Positions 18,848-28,323 of a stretch of 64,000 bases of DNA are shown one piece after another (position 1 is the first letter of the stretch; every line of letters begins with the position of its first letter). The notes under the pieces are model-generated. The model was not told the DNA's origin. It ran no database searches and saw nothing but the letters and a program-made list of their open reading frames with translations. Where the stretch lies: NCBI GenBank assembly GCA_022841375.1, contig JALHRQ010000008.1, forward strand, positions 1 through 64,000, given 5' to 3'. Made by a program: the position numbers and the translations under genes. Source of the DNA: Burkholderiales bacterium. Its GTDB lineage: Bacteria > Pseudomonadota > Gammaproteobacteria > Burkholderiales > SG8-41.

Positions 18848-20123
18848 GACTGCACTGACGGCTTATGCCGCAGTAGCGCTGCCGCTTGCAGCGGCAGCCT
18901 TGCCGGTGCATGTGCAGGTGCCGAAGTTCTACTCCGGGCTTGGTCTGGATCTCGCGGTTATCGGTGCGGTGCTGCTCGGCGTGCGCCTGCTGGATGCTGT
19001 CAGCGATCCGCTGCTCGGCGCGCTGGCCGATCGCATTCCACGTCGCTTCGGTGGGCACAAGGCGATGATTGCCGGCGCCGTGCCTGCGCTGGCCGCCGGA
19101 CTCTGGCTGCTGTTTAATCCGCCGGCAACACTGACGCTGCTGGTGCCCTGGTTGATGGCTGCATTGGTGCTCGCTTACCTGGGACTGAGCGCGGCCAGCA
19201 TCGGCCACCTCGCGCTGGGCAGCGCACTGTCGCGTGATTACGCCGAGCGCACCCGGATCACCGCGACACGCGGGGTTGCCGCGCTGGCCGGGGTGCTTTG
19301 TGCTGCCGCCATCCCGGAATTGCTGGTCCGCCAATACGGAACCAGCGAAGGACTTGCCTCGTTCGCCCTCGGTTATGCACCCTTGCTGGCGCTGGCTGCT
19401 GCGATTACGGTTTTTGCGGGTCCGGCACCCGCGGTAATCTCGACGGCACGCAACATGACCTGGCGCGGCCTGCTGCAGCCGCTGCGCAACCCGCGGTTCC
19501 GGCGTCTGGCCGCGGTGTTCCTGGTCAATGGCACGGCAGCCGCTGTGCCGGCGACGCTGCTGCTGTTTTTTGCTGCCGATGTATTGCAGCGTGCAGATCT
19601 GACGCCGTTGTTCCTGATCCTCTATTTCGCTGCCGGCGCGGCCGGGATGCCGCTGTGGGTGCGCCTCGCTGATCGGGCCGGCAAAGTCCGCGCCTGGCTG
19701 GTGTCGATGGTGCTGGCGGTTGCGGCGTTTGTCTGGGCATGGTTTCTGGGTGCCGGTGATGCAGCGGCATTTGCTGCAGTGTGCGTGCTATCCGGGATCG
19801 CCTTCGGCGCCGATCTTGCGCTGCCGGCGGCACTGCTCGCCGATTTGATCGATGACGATGAAGACGACCGCGGTCGTCCCGACGGGGCTTATTTCGGGTT
19901 GTGGCATCTGCTGGAGAAGCTGGCGCTGGCGCTGGCGGCGGGCGTCGCGTTGCCGATGCTGCAATGGCTGGGTTATCAGCCGGGATCGGCGGCGGGTTCG
20001 GGTTCTGCCTTGTCGCTGGTTTACGCACTTCTGCCTTGCGCCATCAAACTGGTGGCGGCGGGGATGTTGGCGTTGACCCTGACCGACACGCGCCATGCAG
20101 CGCTATTTTTAAAGGAGCAGTGA
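18831..20123 (+). CDS. MFS transporter (GPH/MelB-like)
   Basis: A 430-residue integral membrane protein with about twelve hydrophobic helices. The first cytoplasmic loop has the MFS-like DAVSDPLLGALADR motif near residue 56, typical of the glycoside-pentoside-hexuronide subgroup, and an acidic DDDEDDRGRPDG loop is near residue 342. Despite the subgroup name, the substrate in these lipid clusters is not known; a lipid or lipid precursor is possible. It overlaps the previous gene by 17 bases and ends one base before DUF3833. Confidence 0.82.
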   Translation: MAALTKTALTAYAAVALPLAAAALPVHVQVPKFYSGLGLDLAVIGAVLLGVRLLDAVSDPLLGALADRIPRRFGGHKAMIAGAVPALAAGLWLLFNPPATLTLLVPWLMAALVLAYLGLSAASIGHLALGSALSRDYAERTRITATRGVAALAGVLCAAAIPELLVRQYGTSEGLASFALGYAPLLALAAAITVFAGPAPAVISTARNMTWRGLLQPLRNPRFRRLAAVFLVNGTAAAVPATLLLFFAADVLQRADLTPLFLILYFAAGAAGMPLWVRLADRAGKVRAWLVSMVLAVAAFVWAWFLGAGDAAAFAAVCVLSGIAFGADLALPAALLADLIDDDEDDRGRPDGAYFGLWHLLEKLALALAAGVALPMLQWLGYQPGSAAGSGSALSLVYALLPCAIKLVAAGMLALTLTDTRHAALFLKEQ

Positions 20124-20124
20124 A

Positions 20125-20655
20125 ATGATTTTATTGCGAAGCGTGCTGTTGATGTTGTTGATGTCACTGGCGGGTTGCGGATCGGTCGCGGTCGACCAGT
20201 ATCGCGCGGAACGGCCGGTGCTCGATCTGCAGCGTTATTTCAACGGCACCATCGATGCATGGGGAATTTTTCAGGATCGCAGCGGCAAAGTGGTTAAACG
20301 GTTTACCGTGCGCATCGATGCCCGCTGGTCCGGCAATACGGGGACTCTCGATGAACATTTCGAGTATTCTGACGGCAGCAAGAGCCGCCGGGTGTGGACG
20401 CTGGAGCGCATCGATGAACACCGGTATCGCGGCACCGCCGACGATGTGATCGGTGAGGCAATTGGCGAACTGCAGGGCAACGCGTTGCGTTGGCAATACG
20501 TGCTGAAGCTCGACGTTGACGGCCGCGTCTGGGAAGTGGATTTTGACGACTGGATGTATCTGATGGACGATCAGGTGATGCTCAACCGTTCGGTGATGAG
20601 CAAGTTCGGGGTGCGCCTCGGCGAAGTGACGTTGAGTTTCCGGCGGCGTCCATGA
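20125..20655 (+). CDS. DUF3833 family lipoprotein
   Basis: A 176-residue protein with a lipoprotein signal peptide: hydrophobic residues 7-15 and lipobox LAGC with Cys18. The mature part has the DUF3833 features DLQRYFNGTIDAWGIFQDRSG and a DDWMYLMDDQVMLNRSVMSKFG block near the end. It should be anchored to the outer or inner membrane in the periplasm. The function is unknown; the family co-occurs with CFA-type methyltransferases in light- or stress-induced clusters. It overlaps the SDR gene by four bases. Confidence 0.88.
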   Translation: MILLRSVLLMLLMSLAGCGSVAVDQYRAERPVLDLQRYFNGTIDAWGIFQDRSGKVVKRFTVRIDARWSGNTGTLDEHFEYSDGSKSRRVWTLERIDEHRYRGTADDVIGEAIGELQGNALRWQYVLKLDVDGRVWEVDFDDWMYLMDDQVMLNRSVMSKFGVRLGEVTLSFRRRP

Positions 20656-21428
20656 GCCTCAACCGTCGCATCCTTGAGTGGCGGGACCAGCGCGTGTGGG
20701 TCGTCGGCGCGTCGAGTGGCATTGGTGAGGGTCTGGCCGCTGCGCTGCTGGCACGGGGCGCCCGTGTCGCGTTGTCGGCAAGGCGTGTGGCGGAGCTGGA
20801 ACGAATGGCAACGGCGCATGGCGCGCGTGCGCTGGCGTTGCCGCTGGACGTAACCGATGCGGCTGCCGTCGCGCCAGCGCTGCAACGCGTGATTTCCGCT
20901 TGGGGCGGCGTGGATCTGGTGGTGCTGTGTTCGGGCAGCCACCAGCCGGTGCGGGCCTGGGAACTCGATGCCGCTGAAGCGCGGCGCCTGGTCGACATCA
21001 ACGTCAACGGTGTGTTCAACTGCCTGCAGCCGGTCATCGGGCAATTGCTGCAGCAGGGGGCTGGCGGCGTCGCTGTGGTGTCGAGCGTCGCCGGCTATGG
21101 CGGATTGCCGACGGCCCTGGTCTACGGCGCGACCAAGGCGGCGCTGATTAATCTTTCCGAGACTCTGTATCTGGATCTTGCGCCGCGCGGCATCGGCGTT
21201 TATGTGATCAACCCCGGGTTCGTCAAAACGCCGCTGACCGACCGCAATACGTTTGCGATGCCGGCGCTGATCAGTGTGGAAGCGGCTGCTGCTGCGATCA
21301 TCGCCGGTTTTGCCAGAGGTGATTTCGAGATTCACTTTCCAAAGCGCTTCACGTTGTGGCTCAAGCTGCTGCGCCTGCTGCCGTATCGCTGGTATTTCGC
21401 GCTGATACACAAGGGGACGGGTTTATGA
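20652..21428 (+). CDS. Short-chain dehydrogenase/reductase of the lipid cluster
   Basis: A 258-residue SDR with cofactor motif GASSGIG (about residues 19-25), CSGS in place of the usual NNAG, catalytic Ser in VVSSVAG and YGATK (YxxxK) near residue 157. The C-terminus has an amphipathic LWLKLLRLLPYRWYF stretch that may contact the membrane. The substrate is unknown but is likely an acyl or oxidised lipid intermediate, given operon position. It overlaps its neighbours at both ends by four bases. Confidence 0.85.
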   Translation: MSLNRRILEWRDQRVWVVGASSGIGEGLAAALLARGARVALSARRVAELERMATAHGARALALPLDVTDAAAVAPALQRVISAWGGVDLVVLCSGSHQPVRAWELDAAEARRLVDINVNGVFNCLQPVIGQLLQQGAGGVAVVSSVAGYGGLPTALVYGATKAALINLSETLYLDLAPRGIGVYVINPGFVKTPLTDRNTFAMPALISVEAAAAAIIAGFARGDFEIHFPKRFTLWLKLLRLLPYRWYFALIHKGTGL

Positions 21429-21868
21429 CGCCGCAACGGGTGGATGCGCTGGTACATTACTTTGAAACACTGACTCGGCAGTCAGTTGCCGAACTGGCGA
21501 ACTACTATGCTGCGGACTGCCGTTTCCGCGATCCCTTCAACGACGTACAGGGGATTCCCGCGATGACGGCCATTTTTCAGCACATGTTCGATCGTCTGGA
21601 TGCGCCGCGATTTCTGGTGCGTGAGCGGGTGGCTGACGGAGCGCGAGTGCTGCTGACCTGGGATTTCGAATTTCGTTTTCGGAGTTGGCGGCCGCAAGTA
21701 ACGCAGAACATCCATGGCGCCAGCCTGATCACGTTTAATGCGGCAGGCCTGGTGGCGGTACATCGCGATTACTGGGATGCGGCGGAAGAGCTGTATGAAA
21801 AACTGCCGCTGGTCGGCGCGGTGCTGCGCCTGCTGAAACAACAAGGGCGCCCCAAGGCGCCCTTGTAA
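21425..21868 (+). CDS. NTF2-like (SnoaL-type) protein, last gene of the lipid operon
   Basis: A 147-residue protein with the cone-shaped NTF2-like fold pattern: YFETLTRQSVAELANYYAADCRF at the start, then FRDPFNDVQG, and HRDYWDAAEELYEKLPLVG near the end. NTF2-like proteins range from isomerases to binding proteins, so no reaction is assigned. A similar family member closes related light-induced clusters. Its last codons lie inside the operon's terminator hairpin. It starts within the SDR stop codon. Confidence 0.82.
   Translation: MTPQRVDALVHYFETLTRQSVAELANYYAADCRFRDPFNDVQGIPAMTAIFQHMFDRLDAPRFLVRERVADGARVLLTWDFEFRFRSWRPQVTQNIHGASLITFNAAGLVAVHRDYWDAAEELYEKLPLVGAVLRLLKQQGRPKAPL
21841..21866. 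terminator. Terminator hairpin overlapping the last codons of the NTF2-like gene
   Basis: ACAAGGGCGCC (21841-21851) pairs perfectly with GGCGCCCTTGT (21856-21866) around a CCAA loop. The stem ends inside the stop codon and is followed by an AT-rich but interrupted T stretch. The dolP-like gene converges on it from the right. Confidence 0.75.
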
Positions 21869-21887
21869 GTCATTGTTTATTTATATT

Positions 21888-22454
21888 TTAATCAAGGTAT
21901 TCGAATAACCGGACAACCTTGCTGACGCCGCCGGTGGTACGCGCGATCTCTGTGGCATCGGTGGCTTCCTGTTTCTTGACCATGCCCAACAGATAAACAA
22001 CGCTGGCTTCGGTGACGACTTTGACATGCACCGCGCTGAACTTGTTGGCATCGACGAAGCGGCCTTTGACCTTTGAAGTGATCACCGAATCGTTGGTGCG
22101 GGCCTGCAGTGAAGTATTGCCGCCAACCTTGAGTTCATTGAATACGTTACGCACGTTTTCGACGGCGCGGGTGATGCGTTCGGCGTCGGATTTCGCGGCT
22201 TCGGTCGGGACCTCGCCGGTCAACAGCACTACGCGGTTGAAGCTGGTGACGTTGATGTGGGCATCTTTGACCTTTTCCTCGATCCGTGAAGACGCTTTGA
22301 GTTCAATTCCCTGATCCTCGGTGATGGTGCCGACGGTGCGGCGATCCTCCGCCATGATGATGCCGGTTGCTGCCGCGCCTCCGAGGGCAACCGCGGCACA
22401 GCCGGATACCACGGGCAACAGCGCGATGCAGGTTAACGTGAGCAAATTACGCAT
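21888..22454 (-). CDS. dolP: BON-domain lipoprotein (DolP/YraP-like)
   Basis: A 188-residue outer-membrane lipoprotein. The signal peptide ends in lipobox VSGC (Cys19) and is followed by two BON domains (about residues 48-115 and 118-188), which bind anionic phospholipids. In E. coli DolP supports outer-membrane integrity and the BAM complex. The gene order rsmI, lpoA, yraN, SIS protein, BON lipoprotein is the same as in E. coli, which strengthens the call. Its start codon directly abuts the upstream gmhA stop. Confidence 0.9.
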   Translation of the reverse strand: MRNLLTLTCIALLPVVSGCAAVALGGAAATGIIMAEDRRTVGTITEDQGIELKASSRIEEKVKDAHINVTSFNRVVLLTGEVPTEAAKSDAERITRAVENVRNVFNELKVGGNTSLQARTNDSVITSKVKGRFVDANKFSAVHVKVVTEASVVYLLGMVKKQEATDATEIARTTGGVSKVVRLFEYLD

Positions 22455-23408
<954 letters not shown>

Positions 23409-23425
<17 letters not shown>

Positions 23426-24503
23426 GCGCGCCGGGTTCCGCGAGTCGTGCCTTGCCGTCGATGAAGCGGCCTGCTCGCAATGCGCGATCAATGATGCCGC
23501 CCGGCCCCAGAGTCAATTCGCCGCTGACCCCGTCGAGTTTCAGGCTGCGCGAGTCCAGCAGCAGTTGGGCGATGCGCCAGGCATCAATGCCGAGCGCATA
23601 CAAACGTTCGAATTCGGCGGCGCCAGGTTCGGGACGCGGGTAGCTCATCACCGCCGGATGATCGGGTTCAAGCAGCCAGGGCATGTCGACGAAAGTTACG
23701 TTGGCGAGATCAAACGCCGCCAGCGGTCCGCGTTCTCCTGCATAGATGCTGGAGGTCGCATAGGCCGCAATTGCGCCGAGGTAGGCGCGGATGGTGCGGG
23801 CTTCATCATGATTCAGCGCCAGGAACACCATGTCCGCCTCGGGACGCATCGCGGATTTCAAACGGGCGGGGTCGGGCGGGATGGCTTCCGCAAGAATGGC
23901 GCCCCCCAGGCGCGAAAATTCAGCGGAAAAGGCGGATTGCATGCGCCGCTGTATTGCGTTGGCGCCGGCGATGATCAGCGCATTACGCCGGTTGTCACGG
24001 TAAGCCAGTTGCGCCGCCTGCCGCGCCTCGCTTTCAACCTGCAGACCCAGCATGTACAGGTTTTCAGGGGCACGTCCGGTCTGGTCCGGGATGTTGAGAG
24101 CCAGTGTCGGCACCGGCACCGGCTCGCCGAACGCCAGTGCAGTGACAGCGTCGCGGGTCAGCGGGCCGACGATGACTTTGGCTCCGGCACTGACCGCGGC
24201 TCGATAATTGACCAGCGCATCGCTGACATCCTCGTTTACCGGGTACTCGCGAACCGGCAGCATGGACTTGCCCTGGGCTTTGGCCGCAGCCAGAAAACCC
24301 TCGCGCAGCGCATGGGCATGGCGGGAAAAGACTTTGGAGCGAGTCGGCAGCAATAGTGCAATGTGCGGCGTCTGCGCAGCCGGAGCAGGCGCCGCCTCTG
24401 CTTCGCTGGCCAATGCAGCGGGTGCTCCGTATAGTACGGGCGCCAGCGCAGCTAAAACAAAGCTGCGGGCGGCAATACGGTGCAACAGGCGTGAATTGAT
24501 CAT
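23409..24503 (-). CDS. LpoA-like penicillin-binding protein activator (short form)
   Basis: A 364-residue exported protein with the type I periplasmic-binding fold of the LpoA C-terminal domain (HIALLLPTRSKVFSRHAHALREG, VIVGPLTRDAV). E. coli LpoA is an outer-membrane lipoprotein of about 680 residues that activates PBP1a. Here the N-terminal TPR half is missing. The signal region (FVLAALAPVLYGAPAALAS) shows no lipobox cysteine, so the protein may be soluble in the periplasm. Synteny with rsmI and yraN supports the family. The ATG at 24501-24503 leaves 24 bp to the divergent rsmI. Confidence 0.82.
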
Positions 24504-24527
24504 CGGAATCCGGCAACAGGACACGGC

Positions 24528-25388
24528 GTGGGCACTGAAATCAGAGCTGGCACCGCGACATTATATGTAGTCGCAACCCCGATCGGGAATCTCTCCGATA
24601 TCACGTTGCGCGCGCTGGAGGTGCTGCGCGCGGTGGATGTCATTGCCGCGGAAGATACGCGGATGACGGCGCGTTTGCTCGACCGCCACGGCATTGCCGG
24701 CAAGATGGTTGCGGTCCATGAGCACAATGAGCGCGCTTCCGCGGAACGCATTGCCGGCCTGCTGGCGGAAGGCAAATCGGTGGCGCTGGTCAGTGACGCG
24801 GGCACGCCTGCAATCTCGGATCCCGGTGCCTGTGTCGTTGCCGCCGTGCGCGCGGCGGGTTACCCGGTGGTTCCGGTGCCGGGACCCAGCGCAGTCGTCG
24901 CGGCGTTGTCGGCCAGCGGTTTTGAAAACAGCCGCTTTCTGTTTTGCGGATTCCTGCCCGCCCGCGCTGCCGAGCGTCGCGGCGTGTTGGCGGATCTTGT
25001 CGCCCAGACGGCAACCCTGGTGTTTTACGAGGCGCCGCATCGCGTGGTCGAATGCGTGGCCGATCTGTGCGTAATCCTCGGTGGCGAACGTGACATTGTA
25101 TTCGCCAGGGAATTGACCAAAATCCACGAAACCATCCACCGCTGCCAGCTTGCTGAAGCGGTATCGTGGCTCGAAGCCGACGACAATCACAGGCGCGGCG
25201 AATTCGTGCTGTTGGTCGCCGGAGCGCCGGATGTCCCTAACACTGATGCGGTCGACTTCGACAACACGCTGAAAATCCTGCTCGCGGAGTTGCCGCTGAA
25301 ACAGGCGGTCGCGCTGGCCGTAAAACTCACCGGCGGCAGCCGCAACGTGATTTATGAGCGTGCGTTGGCGCTCAAGGCTGAGGCGTGA
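24528..25388 (+). CDS. rsmI: 16S rRNA (cytidine(1402)-2'-O)-methyltransferase
   Basis: A 286-residue SAM-dependent enzyme of the tetrapyrrole-methylase fold that 2'-O-methylates C1402 in the decoding centre of 16S rRNA. Family motifs are TLYVVATPIGNLSDIT (about residues 11-26), the AEDTRMT loop near 42, and SDAGTPAISDPG near 88. The start is a GTG at 24528. It is divergent from lpoA with a very short spacer, an arrangement conserved across many proteobacteria. Confidence 0.95.
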   Translation: MGTEIRAGTATLYVVATPIGNLSDITLRALEVLRAVDVIAAEDTRMTARLLDRHGIAGKMVAVHEHNERASAERIAGLLAEGKSVALVSDAGTPAISDPGACVVAAVRAAGYPVVPVPGPSAVVAALSASGFENSRFLFCGFLPARAAERRGVLADLVAQTATLVFYEAPHRVVECVADLCVILGGERDIVFARELTKIHETIHRCQLAEAVSWLEADDNHRRGEFVLLVAGAPDVPNTDAVDFDNTLKILLAELPLKQAVALAVKLTGGSRNVIYERALALKAEA

Positions 25389-25451
25389 GCGGTTGCGGGC
25401 GGGCATACGAGAATTTACGGCAGGCTGCGCAGCGTTTACCATCGGGTTGAT

Positions 25452-26516
25452 ATGAATACCAACGCATCGATTACCTCCAGCACTTCCATCACGATTACCC
25501 TGCCCGACGACTGGCATCTGCATCTGCGTGACGGCGCCGCGATGCGCGATGTGCTGCCTCACACCGCAGCACGGTTTGGCCGTGCCATCGTCATGCCCAA
25601 CCTCAAGCCGCCGGTGACCACGACCGCGCTGGCGCTGGCCTATCGCGAGCGCATTCGCGCGGCACTGCCGTCCGGTAGCCGGTTTGATCCGCTGATGACG
25701 CTGTATCTGACCGACAACACGCAGCCCGGCGAAATCGTCAAGGCGACGCAGAGCGGTGCGGTGCATGCGGTCAAGTATTACCCGGCGGGTGCAACCACCA
25801 ATTCGGATTCCGGTGTTACCGCGATCGAGAAATGTTTTCCGGTGCTGGAGGCGATGGCGCAGGCGGGATTGCCGCTGCTGGTGCATGGCGAAGTCACCGA
25901 TGCGACAGTCGATGTGTTTGACCGCGAACGCGTGTTCATCGACCGCACGCTGGCACCGCTGGTTGAACGCTTCCCGGGATTGAAGGTGGTGATGGAGCAC
26001 ATCACTACGCGCGAGGCCGCGCAGTTCGTGATCGCGGCGCCGCCGCGGGTTGCGGCAACGATTACCGCACATCACCTGCTGATGAGCCGCAATGCGATGT
26101 TCGCCGGCGGTGTGCGTCCGCATCTCTATTGCCTGCCGATCCTCAAGCGCGAGATTCATCGCGAAGCGCTGATGGCGGCGGCGACCAGCGGCAATCCGAA
26201 GTTTTTTCTCGGCACCGACAGCGCGCCGCATGCACGGCACACCAAGGAAACCGACTGCGGCTGCGCCGGCATGTACACCGCGCACGCCGGGATCGAGTTG
26301 TATGCCGAGGCGTTTGCAGCGGCGAACGCACTGGACCGGCTGGAAGGTTTTGCCAGTTTTTTCGGTGCTGATTATTACGGTCTGCCGCGCAACAGCGAAA
26401 AAATGACGTTGATCAAAGAGTCATGGCCGGTTCCAGTCAGCGTGCCCTTCGGTCCCGACACGCTGGTGCCGCTGCGCGCCGGCGCGACCGTGGACTGGCA
26501 GATCGCCGGCACTTGA
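25452..26516 (+). CDS. pyrC: Dihydroorotase (class II)
   Basis: A 354-residue cytoplasmic zinc enzyme of pyrimidine synthesis that cyclises carbamoyl-aspartate to dihydroorotate. Zinc ligands are visible: HLH in [10 protein letters not shown] (about residues 23-25), a carboxylated Lys in AVKYYPAG (near 107), His in LLVHGE (near 144), His in MEHIT (near 182) and the catalytic Asp in GTDSAPH (near 256). The length is standard. An N-terminal run of about 15 Ser/Thr residues precedes the domain. The next gene probably starts inside its stop codon. Confidence 0.96.
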   Translation: MNTNASITSSTSITITLPDDWHLHLRDGAAMRDVLPHTAARFGRAIVMPNLKPPVTTTALALAYRERIRAALPSGSRFDPLMTLYLTDNTQPGEIVKATQSGAVHAVKYYPAGATTNSDSGVTAIEKCFPVLEAMAQAGLPLLVHGEVTDATVDVFDRERVFIDRTLAPLVERFPGLKVVMEHITTREAAQFVIAAPPRVAATITAHHLLMSRNAMFAGGVRPHLYCLPILKREIHREALMAAATSGNPKFFLGTDSAPHARHTKETDCGCAGMYTAHAGIELYAEAFAAANALDRLEGFASFFGADYYGLPRNSEKMTLIKESWPVPVSVPFGPDTLVPLRAGATVDWQIAGT

Positions 26517-27139
26517 GGCCGCGCCAGCCGCAGCGCAGTCGTCGAGCCGCGGCAGCAGCGGCGGATTCCGATCCGGTTCATTACCGCAGCGTTGATTTTC
26601 CGCGCGGCGATCTGTGGGTATTTACCTATGGCTCACTGATGTGGGATCCCGGCTTCGCGCACATCGCCGCCGAACCGGGATTGCTGCGCGGGTATCACCG
26701 TACGTTTTGCATTTATTCCAGCCGGTATCGCGGCACCGTCGCTGAACCGGGTCTGGTGCTGGGCCTCGATCCCGGCGGTGCCTGCAAGGGTATCGTTTAC
26801 CGGATTTCCGCAGCGGAAAAAGCCGCGGCCCTGGAGGCGCTGTGGCAGCGCGAGATGCGCCGCGGGGTGTATCTGCCGCGGCTTCTGCCGGTGGCCACGC
26901 CAAATGGACGGCGCATCGCACTGGCATTTGTCGCCAACCGCATTCACAAAGGTTATGCCGGACGCGTGGCGGTCGATGATGCTGCGCGCATCATCGCGAT
27001 GTGTTGCGGCGAGCGCGGGCCGAATGTCGATTACCTGGTGCACACCTTGCGCCATCTCGATGCGCTGGGTGTCCATGATCATCACCTGCATCAGCTGTTG
27101 GCGCGTGTTCGCGCATGCGCGAAGGGTGCCGGGCACTGA
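26513..27139 (+). CDS. ChaC-like gamma-glutamylcyclotransferase
   Basis: A 208-residue protein of the ChaC family, which cleaves glutathione or gamma-glutamyl peptides to 5-oxoproline. The glycine loop is [13 protein letters not shown] (about residues 36-48), and the family segment [12 protein letters not shown] holds the likely catalytic Glu. No ATG lies in a good position: one at 26423 would overlap pyrC by 94 bp, so a TTG at 26513 coupled to the pyrC stop (TTGA) was chosen, with low certainty. The first 25 residues are Arg/Ala-rich and unlike the family. It precedes rnpB. Confidence 0.82.
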   Translation: MRPRQPQRSRRAAAAAADSDPVHYRSVDFPRGDLWVFTYGSLMWDPGFAHIAAEPGLLRGYHRTFCIYSSRYRGTVAEPGLVLGLDPGGACKGIVYRISAAEKAAALEALWQREMRRGVYLPRLLPVATPNGRRIALAFVANRIHKGYAGRVAVDDAARIIAMCCGERGPNVDYLVHTLRHLDALGVHDHHLHQLLARVRACAKGAGH

Positions 27140-27182
27140 TCGTTTCAGCAGGGAAATTGAGGGGTGCGTGATACCATCAACG

Positions 27183-27553
27183 GTGAAGCTGGCCAGGCAG
27201 CCGCTGTGCGCGGAACAAACCGGACAAGGCAACTTGTCCGTGCCGCGCATAGAGGAAAGTCCGGGCTCCACAGGGTAGGGTGACGGGTAACGCCCGTCCG
27301 CCGTGAGGCGAGGAATAGGGCCACAGAGACGAGTCCGCTGATCAGGTCGAAGTGTGAGCGCGGCAACGCGCCCATTGCTCCGGTCCGTTCAACGGGGTGA
27401 AACGCGGTAACCTCCACCCGGAGCAACACCGAATAGGCAAGCGTTGACGCGTCCCGCCGAGCTTGCGGGTAGGTGGCTAGAGCCGCGCAGCAATGTGCGG
27501 CCCAGAGGAATGGCTGTCCACGACAGAACCCGGCTTAACGGCCAGCTTCACTT
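27183..27553 (+). ncRNA. rnpB: RNase P RNA (bacterial type A)
   Basis: The catalytic RNA of RNase P, which trims tRNA 5' leaders. The terminal P1 helix is formed by GTGAAGCTGGCC (27183-27194) and GGCCAGCTTCAC (27540-27551). The universally conserved GAGGAAAGTCCGGGCTCCAC block is at about 27251-27270, and the 3' conserved ACAGAACCCGGCTTA block is near 27522-27536. A T-rich tail follows. About 370 nt is normal for type A. It lies upstream of the mraZ promoter. Confidence 0.96.
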
Positions 27554-27767
27554 TTCCTGCGTATTTTTCGGCCATGTCGGGGTCTGGCGACGGCCGATTC
27601 GCGTAATTGCCTGATTTTTAAGCATAATTACTTAATGCGCTACTTTCAGTACGCGTAATATCCCGTTGTTTTAATTGAATTATTTCGGCATCAAAAAATG
27701 GTTAATCCAGACCTCAACAAATGCGCGTAAGTCGTTGTCGTAAAAAAGGAATTTGCTAAATCGATAC
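27554..27767. other. AT-rich spacer between rnpB and the mraZ promoter, no gene seen
   Basis: About 210 bp that is clearly more AT-rich than its surroundings. I see no convincing coding frame on either strand, no tRNA and no strong hairpin. It leads into the dcw promoter and may hold upstream promoter elements. Confidence 0.6.
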
Positions 27768-27796
27768 TTGACCTTGCTGCCCTGCTTATTTATAGT
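27768..27796 (+). promoter_or_regulatory. Sigma-70 promoter of the dcw (mra) cluster
   Basis: TTGACC (27768-27773), a 17-bp spacer, then TATAGT (27791-27796): near-consensus. The start of transcription is expected near 27803, leaving a leader of about 74 nt to mraZ. The -10 overlaps the first MraZ box by two bases. Confidence 0.82.
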
Positions 27797-27819
27797 GGGA
27801 CGAAGTGGTAAAAAGTGGG
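27795..27819 (+). promoter_or_regulatory. MraZ-binding repeats (three boxes, 10-bp period)
   Basis: GTGGG at 27795, GTGGT at 27805 and GTGGG at 27815 lie exactly 10 bp apart and cover the -10 element and start site. MraZ is known to repress its own operon by binding such repeated GTGGG boxes, so autoregulation of the whole division cluster is likely. Confidence 0.88.
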
Positions 27820-27876
27820 AAAAAAGCCGCCGGAAGGGTCCGGCAGTGCTGTTTTTCCGCCGGCAAGGGGGCGCAA

Positions 27877-28323
27877 GTGTTCCGCGGGGTCGCACAACTC
27901 AATCTCGACAGTAAAAGCAGGCTTGCCGTACCGGCACGCCATCGCGATTCGCTGCTCGAACGTTGCGCCGGCCATCTGGTCATTACCGCGGATGCCGATC
28001 GTTGCCTGCTGATCTACCCGCTTCCCGACTGGGAACTGATCCAGCAAAAACTCGAAGGCCTGTCGAATCTGGATCCGCGCGTGCGCGAACTGCAGCGGCG
28101 GTTGATCGGATTTGCCGTTGACGTCGACATGGACGGCGCGGGCCGCGTGCTGATCACCCCGGAACTTCGCCGCTACGCGCAGCTCGAGAAAAACGTGGTG
28201 CTGGTCGGGCAAGGCAAAAAATTCGAACTGTGGAATGACGAGCGCTGGACGCAGCTCATCGACAACGCCGGCGGTTTCGGCGCCGGTGGCCTGCCGACGG
28301 AGCTGGAGGATTTCTCCTTGTGA
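27877..28323 (+). CDS. mraZ: Transcriptional regulator MraZ
   Basis: A 148-residue ring-forming DNA-binding protein with two AbrB-like MraZ domains. The start is a GTG at 27877, where the product begins [20 protein letters not shown] as in the family; in-frame starts further upstream lie in the operator and were rejected. The second domain repeats the motif as [15 protein letters not shown] near residue 88. It binds the GTGGG boxes just upstream and represses the dcw cluster. Its stop overlaps the rsmH start (GTGA). Confidence 0.95.
   Translation: MFRGVAQLNLDSKSRLAVPARHRDSLLERCAGHLVITADADRCLLIYPLPDWELIQQKLEGLSNLDPRVRELQRRLIGFAVDVDMDGAGRVLITPELRRYAQLEKNVVLVGQGKKFELWNDERWTQLIDNAGGFGAGGLPTELEDFSL

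Noticed and set aside
24561-26285. Open minus-strand frame of 574 codons
   Set aside because: It lies opposite rsmI and pyrC, both certain. Its composition (His, Arg, Gln rich) is typical of antisense shadows in GC-rich DNA.
26423-26512. Upstream ATG as start of the ChaC-like gene
   Set aside because: It would overlap pyrC by 94 bp and add Arg-rich residues that are a frame-shifted reading of pyrC.
27554-27767. Small ORFs in the rnpB-mraZ spacer
   Set aside because: Short frames there have no ribosome site, no motif and atypical composition.
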